Part shown: piece by piece, positions 36,207-43,317 of the stretch | Layout: each line of letters begins with the position of its first letter | How positions within the stretch are numbered: the stretch's first letter is position 1 | Source of the DNA: Deltaproteobacteria bacterium | GTDB lineage: Bacteria; Desulfobacterota; Syntrophia; Syntrophales; JAFGHS01 | Direction of reading: 5' to 3' | DNA length: 43,317 bases | Assembly (NCBI GenBank): GCA_016928025.1 | Contig: JAFGLN010000110.1 | Coordinates: 1-43,317, forward strand | The notes under the pieces: model-generated | Database searches by the model: none | The model's input: the letters and a program-made list of their open reading frames with translations, nothing else | What the model was told of the DNA's origin: nothing | Made by a program: the position numbers and the translations under genes

Positions 36207-37364
36207 CTATAGGAAGGCCGACACTTTCTCGGCGGCGTCCTTAAGATTTTCCGCAACCGTGAAGGAAAGACCGGAATCGGCCAGGATGCGGCGCCCCTCA
36301 TCCACATTGGTTCCTTCAAGCCGGATGACCAGGGGGACATTGATGTCCAGTTCCTTAGCCGCGCTCACCACGCCTTTGGCCAGGGTGTCGCACCTTAAGA
36401 TGCCGCCGAATATATTGATGAATACCAGCTTTACCGCTTTGTCGGAAAGGATGATTTTAAGACCCTCCCGAACCATAGAACTTGTGGCACTCCCACCGAC
36501 ATCAAGAAAATTCGCCGGCTCGGCGCCGACATGTTTGATGAGGTCCATGGTGGCCATGGCAAGCCCGGCACCGTTGACCATGCAGCCGACATTCCCCTGC
36601 AGCTTGATATAATTAAGGTGATGTCTTGACGCTTCAACCTCCAGGGGGTTTTCCTGCTGATCGTCCCTCAAACTCATCAGCTCCGGATGCCGGTAAAGGG
36701 CGTTGTCGTCGAAGTTTAACTTTGCATCCAGGGCGACTATCTGGCCGTCTTTTGTCACAACCAGGGGATTGATTTCGGCCAGTGAGCAGTCTTTGTACAT
36801 AAAAAGACGATACAAGTTTGTAATGATGCTGCTCATTTGTTTGGATAATTTAGAATCCAGGCCGGTGGCATAAAATAGTCGATTGACCTGAAAGGGTCGT
36901 AAACCTACAGAGGGATCGATCATTTCCATAGCAATTTTTTCGGGCGTCTCGGCAGCGACTTTCTCAATTTCCATACCGCCTTCGCTGCTCGCAATGATAC
37001 TGACACAGGCATTCTCACGGTTAATGGCAAATCCAACATAGAGTTCTTTGACTGTCTCGAGGGCTTCTTCGATTAAGACATGGTTGACGGGACTGCCTTC
37101 GGAGTCTGTCTGATCCGTGACCAGCCTCTTGTCGATCATGTCTTCGGCGGCCCTGCTGGCCTCTTTCGCACCATTGACAATCCTGATGCCGCCCGCCTTA
37201 CCCCTGCCACCGGCATGGATCTGGGCCTTGATGACCAGGGGGATGTGTCCGAGGCCGGCCAATGCTTGCCGAACTTCGGCTGCGGAACGGACTGTGACGC
37301 CTTTGGGGATAGGAATACGATATTCGTGAAAAAGCTGTTTTGCCTGATACTCATGGATTTTCAT
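36207..37364 (-). CDS. sucC: succinyl-CoA ligase (ADP-forming) beta subunit
   Basis: SucC binds the nucleotide and the carboxylate. The 385-aa protein has MKIHEYQAKQLFHEYRIPIPKG at the N-terminus, VIKAQIHAGGRGKAGGI (ATP-grasp), SLAEINPLVV, and GCMVNGAGLAMATMD with the C-terminal ligase domain FINIFGGILRCD. The usual DVGGGA motif reads DVGGSATSSM, a small variation. A GGAG site lies about ten bases before the ATG. It follows the CoA-transferase gene on the same strand, placing ATP formation next to CoA exchange. Confidence 0.95.
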   Translation of the reverse strand: MKIHEYQAKQLFHEYRIPIPKGVTVRSAAEVRQALAGLGHIPLVIKAQIHAGGRGKAGGIRIVNGAKEASRAAEDMIDKRLVTDQTDSEGSPVNHVLIEEALETVKELYVGFAINRENACVSIIASSEGGMEIEKVAAETPEKIAMEMIDPSVGLRPFQVNRLFYATGLDSKLSKQMSSIITNLYRLFMYKDCSLAEINPLVVTKDGQIVALDAKLNFDDNALYRHPELMSLRDDQQENPLEVEASRHHLNYIKLQGNVGCMVNGAGLAMATMDLIKHVGAEPANFLDVGGSATSSMVREGLKIILSDKAVKLVFINIFGGILRCDTLAKGVVSAAKELDINVPLVIRLEGTNVDEGRRILADSGLSFTVAENLKDAAEKVSAFL

Positions 37365-37489
37365 TTATGATCTAACTCCGGTTTCCTAAAATGATTATTA
37401 GTTCCAAATTCCTCCCATTTTATAATAGTGCGCGCATCCTAAAATATTTGCCGGATAATGTCCAGAAAACAGTTTGCCGGATGGCTAAT

Positions 37490-38794
37490 TTAGAGCGTTA
37501 CATTGTACAGGCGTTTGAATTTTGCTTTCAATTCATCCCGGAATGCCGGATGGGCGCAGTTGATGAGAGATTTAGCACGCTCTGGAACCGAACGGCCTCG
37601 CAGGTCCGCGCTGCCGAACTCCGTGACAACAAAGTGGATGTCGCTCCTGGTCGTTGTGACAACGGCGCCTTCGTCCAGCGTGGCGACAATGCGTGATAAT
37701 TTGCCATCCGACGCCGTCGAATGAAAGGCCAGAATGGATCGTCCTCCTTTGGACCAGGCTGCGCCGCGTACAAAATCCGCCTGACCGCCGGTGCCGCTGA
37801 ACTGTTTGTGTCCGATGGACTCAGAGGCGGCCTGTCCCGTTAAATCAATCTGTAGCGCGGAGTTGATCGAGACCATGTTATCATTGCGGGCAATAACGGC
37901 GGGATTGTTGGTGTAGTCGACCGGAAACATTTGTACCATGGGATTGTTATGGACAAATCGATAGAGCTTCTCGGTGCCCATGAAAAACGTCGCCACCATT
38001 TTATTGGGGTGTAAATTTTTCTTTGCGCAGGTGATGACCCCCGCCTCCACCAGGTCGACCACCCCGTCGGAAAACATCTCCGTATGAATGCCCAGGTCCT
38101 TTTTGTCTTTCAGAAACCCCAGCATGGCATCGGGGACGGCGCCAATACCCAATTGGAGGCAATCTCCGTCTTTAATGATTTCCGCGCAATAACTGCCGAT
38201 CTTTTCATCGATTGCGGTAATCTTCGGCGGCGGAAGGAGAATGGGCCGGGATTCGCTTTCCACAATAAAGTCAATAGCTGAGACATGGATGAAAGAATCA
38301 CCCAGAGTCCTCGGCATATGGGGTGTAACTTCGGCAATGACGGTCTGGGAATTTTCCGCCGCCGGTTTTGTGTAATCCACGGAAATGCCGAAAGAGCAAA
38401 ATCCATGTTCGTCGGGAGGCGAGACCATGCAAAGGGTTACATCCACCGGCAGGACCCGTTCCTTGAAAAGAGACGGTATCCGGCTGAAATGGGAGACAGT
38501 AAAAAATGCTTGTCCTTCGTGGATGGCTTTACGGGTTGTCGGGCCGGCAAAAAGAGAATTGTGGATAAAATGATCTGCCATCTCGGGAAGGCAATATTCA
38601 GAGGCTCCCATGGAGACCATATGAACAATTTCCACATTTTTATAAGTGTCGGCATTTTTCACCAGGGTTTTCAAGAGCTTTTCCGGCGATCCGCAGGCAT
38701 GGCCGACCACAACCCGGTTTCCGTTTTTAATGCAATTTATGGCTTCTTCAGCACAACAACGTTTATCGTTATATAGGTCTTGCCAATGGGTCAT
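37490..38794 (-). CDS. acetyl-CoA hydrolase/CoA-transferase family (4-hydroxybutyrate or butyrate:acetate CoA-transferase type)
   Basis: This class I CoA-transferase moves CoA between carboxylic acids through a glutamyl-CoA thioester. The 434-aa product has the GIGAVPDAM motif (217-225), the catalytic Glu239 in GIHTEMFSDGV, and the C-terminal FSGTGGQADFVRGA block typical of the 4-hydroxybutyrate/butyryl-CoA:acetate group. Substrate choice cannot be read from the sequence. Its position between the Na+ decarboxylase genes and sucCD suggests succinate, acetate or a short acyl-CoA. The 252-bp gap upstream from oadB allows for its own promoter. Confidence 0.9.
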   Translation of the reverse strand: MTHWQDLYNDKRCCAEEAINCIKNGNRVVVGHACGSPEKLLKTLVKNADTYKNVEIVHMVSMGASEYCLPEMADHFIHNSLFAGPTTRKAIHEGQAFFTVSHFSRIPSLFKERVLPVDVTLCMVSPPDEHGFCSFGISVDYTKPAAENSQTVIAEVTPHMPRTLGDSFIHVSAIDFIVESESRPILLPPPKITAIDEKIGSYCAEIIKDGDCLQLGIGAVPDAMLGFLKDKKDLGIHTEMFSDGVVDLVEAGVITCAKKNLHPNKMVATFFMGTEKLYRFVHNNPMVQMFPVDYTNNPAVIARNDNMVSINSALQIDLTGQAASESIGHKQFSGTGGQADFVRGAAWSKGGRSILAFHSTASDGKLSRIVATLDEGAVVTTTRSDIHFVVTEFGSADLRGRSVPERAKSLINCAHPAFRDELKAKFKRLYNVTL

Positions 38795-39046
38795 TGTTGT
38801 ATCCCGTAAAAGAGTTTCAAACGAAAATAATAAGGCGTTTACCGTTTTTCCTATGGGGTAAGGTCGATAAAAACATGTTTAGCTATCATGAAATGGGATG
38901 AATTTGTATAAAAAACCCGGCCGGAATCTGTAATATATTCTTTTTTCTTAGGTGATATTGCCGGTCTGTCCTGTCGGAAGCAGGCTTGTGGCGGCATCTG
39001 AGTGTGATCGGTGCCGGATATCCGGTTTTTCACCATGGTCGGGATG

Positions 39047-40246
39047 TCAGCGCAAAAAAGTAATCAAAATACCGGCGGCTGTTGCGGAACCGATCACGCC
39101 GGAGATGTTGCTGGCCATAGCATATTGTAAAATGTGATTCTGGGGATCATGTTTGAGGGCGATGTCGTTGGCTACCCGACAGGCCATGGGAACGGCGCTC
39201 AGACCGGTGGCGCCGACCAGGGGATTAATTTTCTTCTTGGCAAAAAGGTTGTATATTTTGACGGCAAATATTCCCCCGGCCACGGAAATGCAAAACGCAA
39301 TGAATCCGCCGATAACGACGCCGATAGTGCGGAAAGTCATGAATGTCTCGGATGTCATGGTTGCGCCGACACACAATCCTAAAAAGATAGTAGCTGTATT
39401 GAGAATACCCCCGGATGCTGCTTTATGTAACCTTTCCGTGGATGTCCCGATTTCTTTAACCAGGTTGCCGAAAACCAGCATGCCCACCAGGGGCAGGGCG
39501 GAGGGTACAAGGAGGGCGACAATGCCGCCGATCATGAGGGGAAAGAGTATTTTCAAGATTTTTATGTTTTTAATGGGTTTTTTGCTGGGGTACAGGACAT
39601 CCATCTGTCGCATGTTGATTTTCAATTCATTGGTGTTTGTGGTAAAGCGGACGACAAAGGGGATGATAACCGGTACCAGGGCCATGTAAGAGTAGGCGGC
39701 GATGGCAATAGTGCCCAATAAATGGGGTGCCAGGATGATGCTGGTGTAAATGGCCGTCGGACCGTCGGCGCCGCCGATGACGCCCATGGCCGCCGACTCT
39801 TTTAAGGTAAAGCCGGCCAGAATTGCGCCGACCAGAACGGTAAAAATACCCAGCTGCGCTGCGGCGCCGAAAAGGGCCAGCCTCAGATTTCGCAGCATGG
39901 GTCCGAAATCGGTCAGTGCTCCCACACCCATGAAGATGATCGGAGGCAGGAGGCCGGTCTTGATGAGAGAATAATAGAGCATGTTCATGATGCCGTATCG
40001 GTCGGCTATTTCCAAAAGGGACAGATGCATGATTTCATCGGTGGGTGCAACGATGCCCATGCCTCCGCCCAATGAATTGGCCAATACAATACCGAACCCG
40101 ATGGGAACAAGCAGCAGCGGTTCGTACTGTTTTGCGATACCGAGATACAGCAGGAAAAGTCCGATAACAATCATGACCAGAGCCAGAGGATCGTGAATGA
40201 ACTGATCCAGAGCGGTCATTCGATATAAACCGTCTAAGATATTCAT
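39047..40246 (-). CDS. oadB: Na+-translocating decarboxylase beta subunit (OadB/GcdB type)
   Basis: This integral membrane subunit decarboxylates carboxybiotin and exports Na+. The 399-aa protein has about nine to eleven membrane spans, the essential GGADGPTAI (Asp161) and NPLVGATGLSAVPMACRV (about 341-358), which supply the Na+/carboxybiotin residues in Klebsiella OadB. It starts four bases after the oadA stop, so the two are coupled. The same fold serves oxaloacetate, methylmalonyl-CoA, glutaconyl-CoA and malonate decarboxylases, so the substrate is set by the carboxyltransferase subunit. Confidence 0.94.
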   Translation of the reverse strand: MNILDGLYRMTALDQFIHDPLALVMIVIGLFLLYLGIAKQYEPLLLVPIGFGIVLANSLGGGMGIVAPTDEIMHLSLLEIADRYGIMNMLYYSLIKTGLLPPIIFMGVGALTDFGPMLRNLRLALFGAAAQLGIFTVLVGAILAGFTLKESAAMGVIGGADGPTAIYTSIILAPHLLGTIAIAAYSYMALVPVIIPFVVRFTTNTNELKINMRQMDVLYPSKKPIKNIKILKILFPLMIGGIVALLVPSALPLVGMLVFGNLVKEIGTSTERLHKAASGGILNTATIFLGLCVGATMTSETFMTFRTIGVVIGGFIAFCISVAGGIFAVKIYNLFAKKKINPLVGATGLSAVPMACRVANDIALKHDPQNHILQYAMASNISGVIGSATAAGILITFLR

Positions 40247-40250
40247 AGGC

Positions 40251-42140
40251 TTACTGTTCCTGGATTTTTACCAATGCATCGTCTTCTTTAACCGGGTCAC
40301 CGTCCTTAACGCAGAATTCGACGATTTTGCCGGACACATCGGTGGAAACGGCATTATAGACTTTCATGGACTCAATATACCCGACCGGCTGTCCGACCTT
40401 TACCGTATCTCCAACTTTCAGCGGCGTGTCGCCGGCGGCCTTCGTCCGATAAAAAATGCCTTCCAGGGGAGAGAAAATAATTTTTACCCCTTCAGGGACT
40501 GTGGCGACGGCAGAGGGCTCCACCTTCTTTTCCGCCGGGATTGGTATATTTTTTTGCGATGAAACATCGCCGTAAGACACAAAGACTTCGTAAGGCTCGC
40601 CATTGACGGTTACATTCAGCATTTTGGGGGTGAAATCCACGGAGGCGGCGGGGATTGTAACAGATGTAGATGTCTCCGCTTCCTTCTTTTTGTTTGCCAG
40701 GTCTTCCTCAAACTCATTTTTGGCCTTGCCGGACTTATAATTGCGGTATTGAGGCGGATGCATGGCCAGTTCCATCAGTTCTTCATCATCCTGACCGTAA
40801 TCCCAGCCGTTGTCATCCATCTCTTTTCGGTAGGTGTCCAATTCGTCCGGATAGAGATCCTGCGGATGCCCCGTATAAAATTCCCGTCCCTGCCGGGCGG
40901 CCAGTTCAACAATTTCCGGCGCTACCGGTCCCGGCAGTTTACCCTGTTTGCCCAGCAGCATATCCCAGGTATTATCGTCGATCATGGAGAAGCGCTCTTT
41001 CCCCCTGATCAGCTGCCGGATGTTCATCATCGCTATGTTTTTGACGTACTGGCTGTAAGGCGTTACCAGCGGCGGATAGCCGAGTTTCGGCCAGATGTAC
41101 TCCACTTCGTCGAACAGTTGGATCATGATTTCATCTTCCGTCATCGCCGGTTGATTGTGGTCGGTGAGATACTTATTGATGCTTTCCAGATTGGTTTTCA
41201 AATCCGCCATCAGGCTACCCATCATGCCGCCCGGAAGCCCGGAACGGATCAAAAGAGAACTCATTTGGCGATTGCGCGGGTCCATATAATAACCCAGAAA
41301 ATCGTCAATGAAGGATTGCGTCAGCCTTCTGGCTTCCATATAGGCCTTCATATTGACGGGCGGGGTTTTGTATCCGGCATCTTGCAACATGGCCGTAACC
41401 GTTAATATATCGGCGTGGCCGGTGCCCCATGACAGCGGCTCGATGGAACAGTCCACAATCTCGACACCCGCCCTGACCATCTCGAGAATGGACGCAACCG
41501 AAAAACCCGGTCCGGAATGGCCGTGATATTCGATCACCGTGTCGGGATGACCGGTCTTAATGGCTTTGACGATTTTTCCCAGCGATGCGGGTCGGCCGAT
41601 ACCGGCCATATCTTTGAGGCACAGTTCATCCGCTCCGCCGGCAATCAGCTCTTCCGCGAGATTCACGTAATAATCGACGGTATGAATTTCAGAATGGGTT
41701 ATACACAGAGCCCCCTGGGCGATCATTCCGGCTTCCTTGGCGTACTTCATGGAGTCAATGATATTGCGGGCGTCATTGAGGCCGTCGAAAGAACGGGCAA
41801 TATTGACGCCCTGTTTCCCTTTCACTTTGAACATCAATTGCCGGATATCTTTCGGAACGGGATTCAAACGGATGCCATTGAGGCCGCGATCAAGCATGTG
41901 GGTCTGAATACCGGCATCGTTGAGGGGTTTGCACCAGGCCCTGACCGCCTTATTCGGGTTTTCACCGAAAAGCAATTGAATCTGCTCAAATCCGCCACCG
42001 TTCGTTTCGACCCGCGAAAAGCATCCCATGTCGGCGATCACCGGCGCGATACGTTCCAATTGATCTTTCCTGGGCACGTATTTGCATGATGATTGCCACA
42101 TATCCCTGTGCAAAAATGAAAAACGAATTTCTTTACTCAT
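40251..42140 (-). CDS. oadA: divergent OadA/PycB-like biotin carboxyltransferase subunit
   Basis: The 629-aa protein has an HMGL-like carboxyltransferase barrel, a PYC/OADA conserved domain, an Ala/Pro-rich linker (about 490-560) and a C-terminal biotinyl domain with Lys593 in YIESMKVYN. OadA hallmarks are recognisable but shifted: FLHRDMWQSS for TLRDAHQS (Asp13), ARSFDGLNDARN for FRIFDALND, LCLKDMAGI with the carboxylated-Lys candidate Lys176, and EYHGHSGPG (His206, His208) for the HxHxTxG motif, where the catalytic Thr is not obvious. ATG 42140 is preferred over ATG 42155 because of the upstream GGGA. The substrate may not be oxaloacetate or pyruvate. It is coupled to oadB and preceded by oadG. 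Confidence 0.88.
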   Translation of the reverse strand: MSKEIRFSFLHRDMWQSSCKYVPRKDQLERIAPVIADMGCFSRVETNGGGFEQIQLLFGENPNKAVRAWCKPLNDAGIQTHMLDRGLNGIRLNPVPKDIRQLMFKVKGKQGVNIARSFDGLNDARNIIDSMKYAKEAGMIAQGALCITHSEIHTVDYYVNLAEELIAGGADELCLKDMAGIGRPASLGKIVKAIKTGHPDTVIEYHGHSGPGFSVASILEMVRAGVEIVDCSIEPLSWGTGHADILTVTAMLQDAGYKTPPVNMKAYMEARRLTQSFIDDFLGYYMDPRNRQMSSLLIRSGLPGGMMGSLMADLKTNLESINKYLTDHNQPAMTEDEIMIQLFDEVEYIWPKLGYPPLVTPYSQYVKNIAMMNIRQLIRGKERFSMIDDNTWDMLLGKQGKLPGPVAPEIVELAARQGREFYTGHPQDLYPDELDTYRKEMDDNGWDYGQDDEELMELAMHPPQYRNYKSGKAKNEFEEDLANKKKEAETSTSVTIPAASVDFTPKMLNVTVNGEPYEVFVSYGDVSSQKNIPIPAEKKVEPSAVATVPEGVKIIFSPLEGIFYRTKAAGDTPLKVGDTVKVGQPVGYIESMKVYNAVSTDVSGKIVEFCVKDGDPVKEDDALVKIQEQ

Positions 42141-42215
42141 TTTGTTCCCAATCATTGATGAATAATCTTAATCGTGGTTTTAAAAATGTGAATCTTCACC
42201 TTAAGGTCCGCAAAA

Positions 42216-42479
42216 CTATTTCTTTTTTCTGATGGAAACGGCTCTGCCCTTTCCTCCGGTTATAGCCTCTACGGCGGCAACAATAGCCGCAATTTTGTCT
42301 TTGTTTATCGGTTCTTCAATCCCAATGGCCGATGTCGTGGAAATCTGCATTTCCGGTATATATTTGTTGACAAGGTGGATTAAAAGGTTACCGAATAAAA
42401 CAATAAGGGTCAGAATACCAAAAACAGTGGTTATCCCAATGGACAGGAGCATTAAGCCTGTGTAAATATCACCGTTCAT
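42216..42479 (-). CDS. oadG: Na+-translocating decarboxylase gamma subunit (OadG)
   Basis: This 87-aa protein has one N-terminal membrane helix (about 8-37, LMLLSIGITTVFGILTLIVLF) and a short charged tail ending GGKGRAVSIRKKK. This is the OadG pattern: it anchors the alpha subunit to the beta subunit. Its position as first gene of the oadG-oadA-oadB set supports this. The INKDKIAAIVAAVEAI segment resembles the OadG C-terminal helix. No strong Shine-Dalgarno precedes the ATG. Confidence 0.88.
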   Translation of the reverse strand: MNGDIYTGLMLLSIGITTVFGILTLIVLFGNLLIHLVNKYIPEMQISTTSAIGIEEPINKDKIAAIVAAVEAITGGKGRAVSIRKKK

Positions 42480-42867
42480 AAGATAATAATTTGATTGCGA
42501 AAAATAATACTTCTGCTTAAAGCAAATTTAAGAAAGTCTAAAGCATTTGGTCACGATTTTAAGAAAGTCTAAAGCATTTGGTCACGATTCGAGACGAAAA
42601 AGTCGTTCCATCCCGAATTCGTTATGATGTTGGAAGAACTGCTCGTGTCAAATCATCATGGCTTTCCCATCGAGATCAACGAGGTTTGGCGAGCGCAAGC
42701 ACTTCCATATGGGACGATGCGGAGTATATGAACTTGAGATGTTCATGTCAAGATAATTTAAGAAAGGTAAAAAGATATCTGAGGTTGAGAAGGGTTTCCC
42801 GGGGGCCGGTCAAGATGGAGTGTTCATGCCTCAAGATGGTTGCATGCAGAAAAAATTTGAAAATGCT
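42480..42867. other. intergenic region upstream of oadG with repeats, no accepted gene
   Basis: This 388-bp stretch contains the 31-bp tandem repeat (42527-42589) and an ATGAAC/GTTCAT dyad at 42728-42746. A 35-codon frame (42624-42731) looks protein-like but has no ribosome-binding site. A further copy of the repeat's leading AATTTAAGAAAG occurs at 42756-42767. A weak CTTAAA/TATTAT pair could be an oadG promoter. Confidence 0.5.
42527..42589. repeat. 31-bp tandem duplication upstream of oadG
   Basis: Two exact copies with a 31-bp period, each containing AAGTCTAAAGCATTTGGTCA, lie 48-110 bp upstream of the oadG ATG. Thirty-one bp is close to three helical turns, so duplicated protein sites would lie on one face of DNA. 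Confidence 0.92.
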
Positions 42868-42896
42868 TTGACATGATATTGTGATTCATTTATAGA
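42868..42896 (+). promoter_or_regulatory. sigma-70 promoter of the nitronate monooxygenase-like gene
   Basis: TTGACA (42868-42873) and TATAGA (42891-42896) are separated by exactly 17 bp, giving a start near 42903 and a leader of about 55 nt. Confidence 0.78.
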
Positions 42897-42898
42897 GC

Positions 42899-42915
42899 TT
42901 AACGTCATACGTTAA
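42899..42915 (+). promoter_or_regulatory. palindromic operator at the transcription start
   Basis: TTAACGTCATACGTTAA is a perfect 7-bp inverted repeat with a 3-bp centre, covering the predicted +1 just after the -10. The position suits a dimeric repressor (for example TetR or MarR type). No regulator gene is visible within the window. Confidence 0.6.
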
Positions 42916-42957
42916 AATGCAAAATAAGAAACTCAAAAAAATTAAGGAGGAAATACA

Positions 42958-43317
42958 ATGATAAAAACCAGACTTACAGAAATGCTGGGGATCAAATATC
43001 CCATCATCCAGGCGGGGATGGGACCCTTCAGCAACAACAATCTCTGTGTCGCCTCAGCCAATGCGGGCGTGCTGGGACTGCTTTCCACCAGCGGTCTGTT
43101 CAACAAAGACAACAAACCATGGGTTTACAATCACTTTTGTGAAACCGGCGAGGCGAACCGCGACGACGATATGGCCACGGTGCTGGAAACGGTTCTGAAG
43201 CGTACCCACCGTCTGGTCAAAGACAAAGGCGGTGTCTTCGGGCCGAATGTTATGGTATCGGCGGAGCTTAAAGACAAGGCGAATGTCATGATCGAAACGG
43301 CCATTAAGGCACGGGAA
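42958..43317 (+). CDS. nitronate monooxygenase / 2-nitropropane dioxygenase family, N-terminal part (runs off window)
   Basis: The 120 codons visible read MIKTRLTEMLGIKYPIIQAG, then ASANAGVLGLLSTSG and GGVFGPNVMVS, the FMN-binding TIM-barrel pattern of nitronate monooxygenases and the related enoyl reductase FabK. GGAGG lies eight bases before the ATG. It is transcribed divergently from oadG, with its own promoter and palindromic operator. Short insertions after GLFNKDNKPW suggest a subfamily different from the Pseudomonas enzyme. The C-terminal half is missing from the window, so the activity is open. Confidence 0.85.
   Translation, partial: MIKTRLTEMLGIKYPIIQAGMGPFSNNNLCVASANAGVLGLLSTSGLFNKDNKPWVYNHFCETGEANRDDDMATVLETVLKRTHRLVKDKGGVFGPNVMVSAELKDKANVMIETAIKARE

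Noticed and set aside
38795-39046. CCGGCCGG followed by a T-run as a terminator after oadB
   Set aside because: The palindrome has no loop, so it cannot form a normal intrinsic terminator hairpin.

Overview
The window looks like chromosome of a Gram-negative, anaerobic deltaproteobacterium, most likely a Syntrophales relative (Syntrophus/Smithella type). This is inferred from gene content and protein style, not from a database match. Support comes from LPS-export and Kdo genes (kdsA, kdsC, lptC, lptA, lptB), a sigma-54 gene in the lptB-rpoN-hpf-ptsN-hprK-rapZ order, a type IV pilin with a sigma-54 promoter, an anaerobe-style Na+-translocating biotin decarboxylase operon with a CoA-transferase and succinyl-CoA ligase, and a Firmicute-like PyrR attenuator on the pyr operon. 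Coding density is high. I see no tRNA, rRNA, insertion sequence, prophage or CRISPR.

Layout. 1-12.9 kb is almost entirely minus strand: glyS (partial) and glyQ, preceded by a small Cys-rich ORF; recO, pyrC, pyrB and pyrR behind a PyrR-type attenuator; then a Sec/queuosine block read as queA, tgt, yajC, secD, secF, a DUF456 membrane protein and lepB; then a DUF2065 protein and mazG. 13.1-14.4 kb holds three small envelope or stress genes (DUF948-like, YtxH-like, lipoprotein) and a strong hairpin. 14.5-17.5 kb (plus) is a hydantoinase/oxoprolinase-like ATPase followed by a histone-deacetylase-family enzyme carrying an extra Cys-pair tail. Facing it are a 71-aa biotin carrier and a type IV pilin (minus). 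19.3-34.2 kb is plus strand: queD-folE2 (queuosine precursor), nadE, a small zinc-ribbon protein, a Xer recombinase, a large TPR protein, kdsA-kdsC-lptCAB, rpoN, hpf, ptsN, a degenerate hprK and rapZ, then an amidohydrolase to 35.2 kb. 35.2-42.5 kb (minus) is a catabolic block read as oadG-oadA-oadB, CoA-transferase, sucC, sucD. The window ends inside a nitronate-monooxygenase-family gene (plus) with a strong promoter and a palindromic operator.

How it fits together. Pyrimidine synthesis is apparently controlled by a UMP-sensing PyrR RNA switch. Queuosine genes occur in two places: tgt/queA for tRNA modification and queD/folE2 for the precursor. The LPS-export cluster runs into the nitrogen-PTS-like regulators. 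The Na+ decarboxylase, CoA-transferase and SucCD genes suggest energy conservation from an acyl-CoA or dicarboxylate intermediate. The least conventional items are the HyuA-HDAC pair, the divergent OadA-like carboxyltransferase, the HprK with altered catalytic motifs, and several unexplained regulatory repeats.
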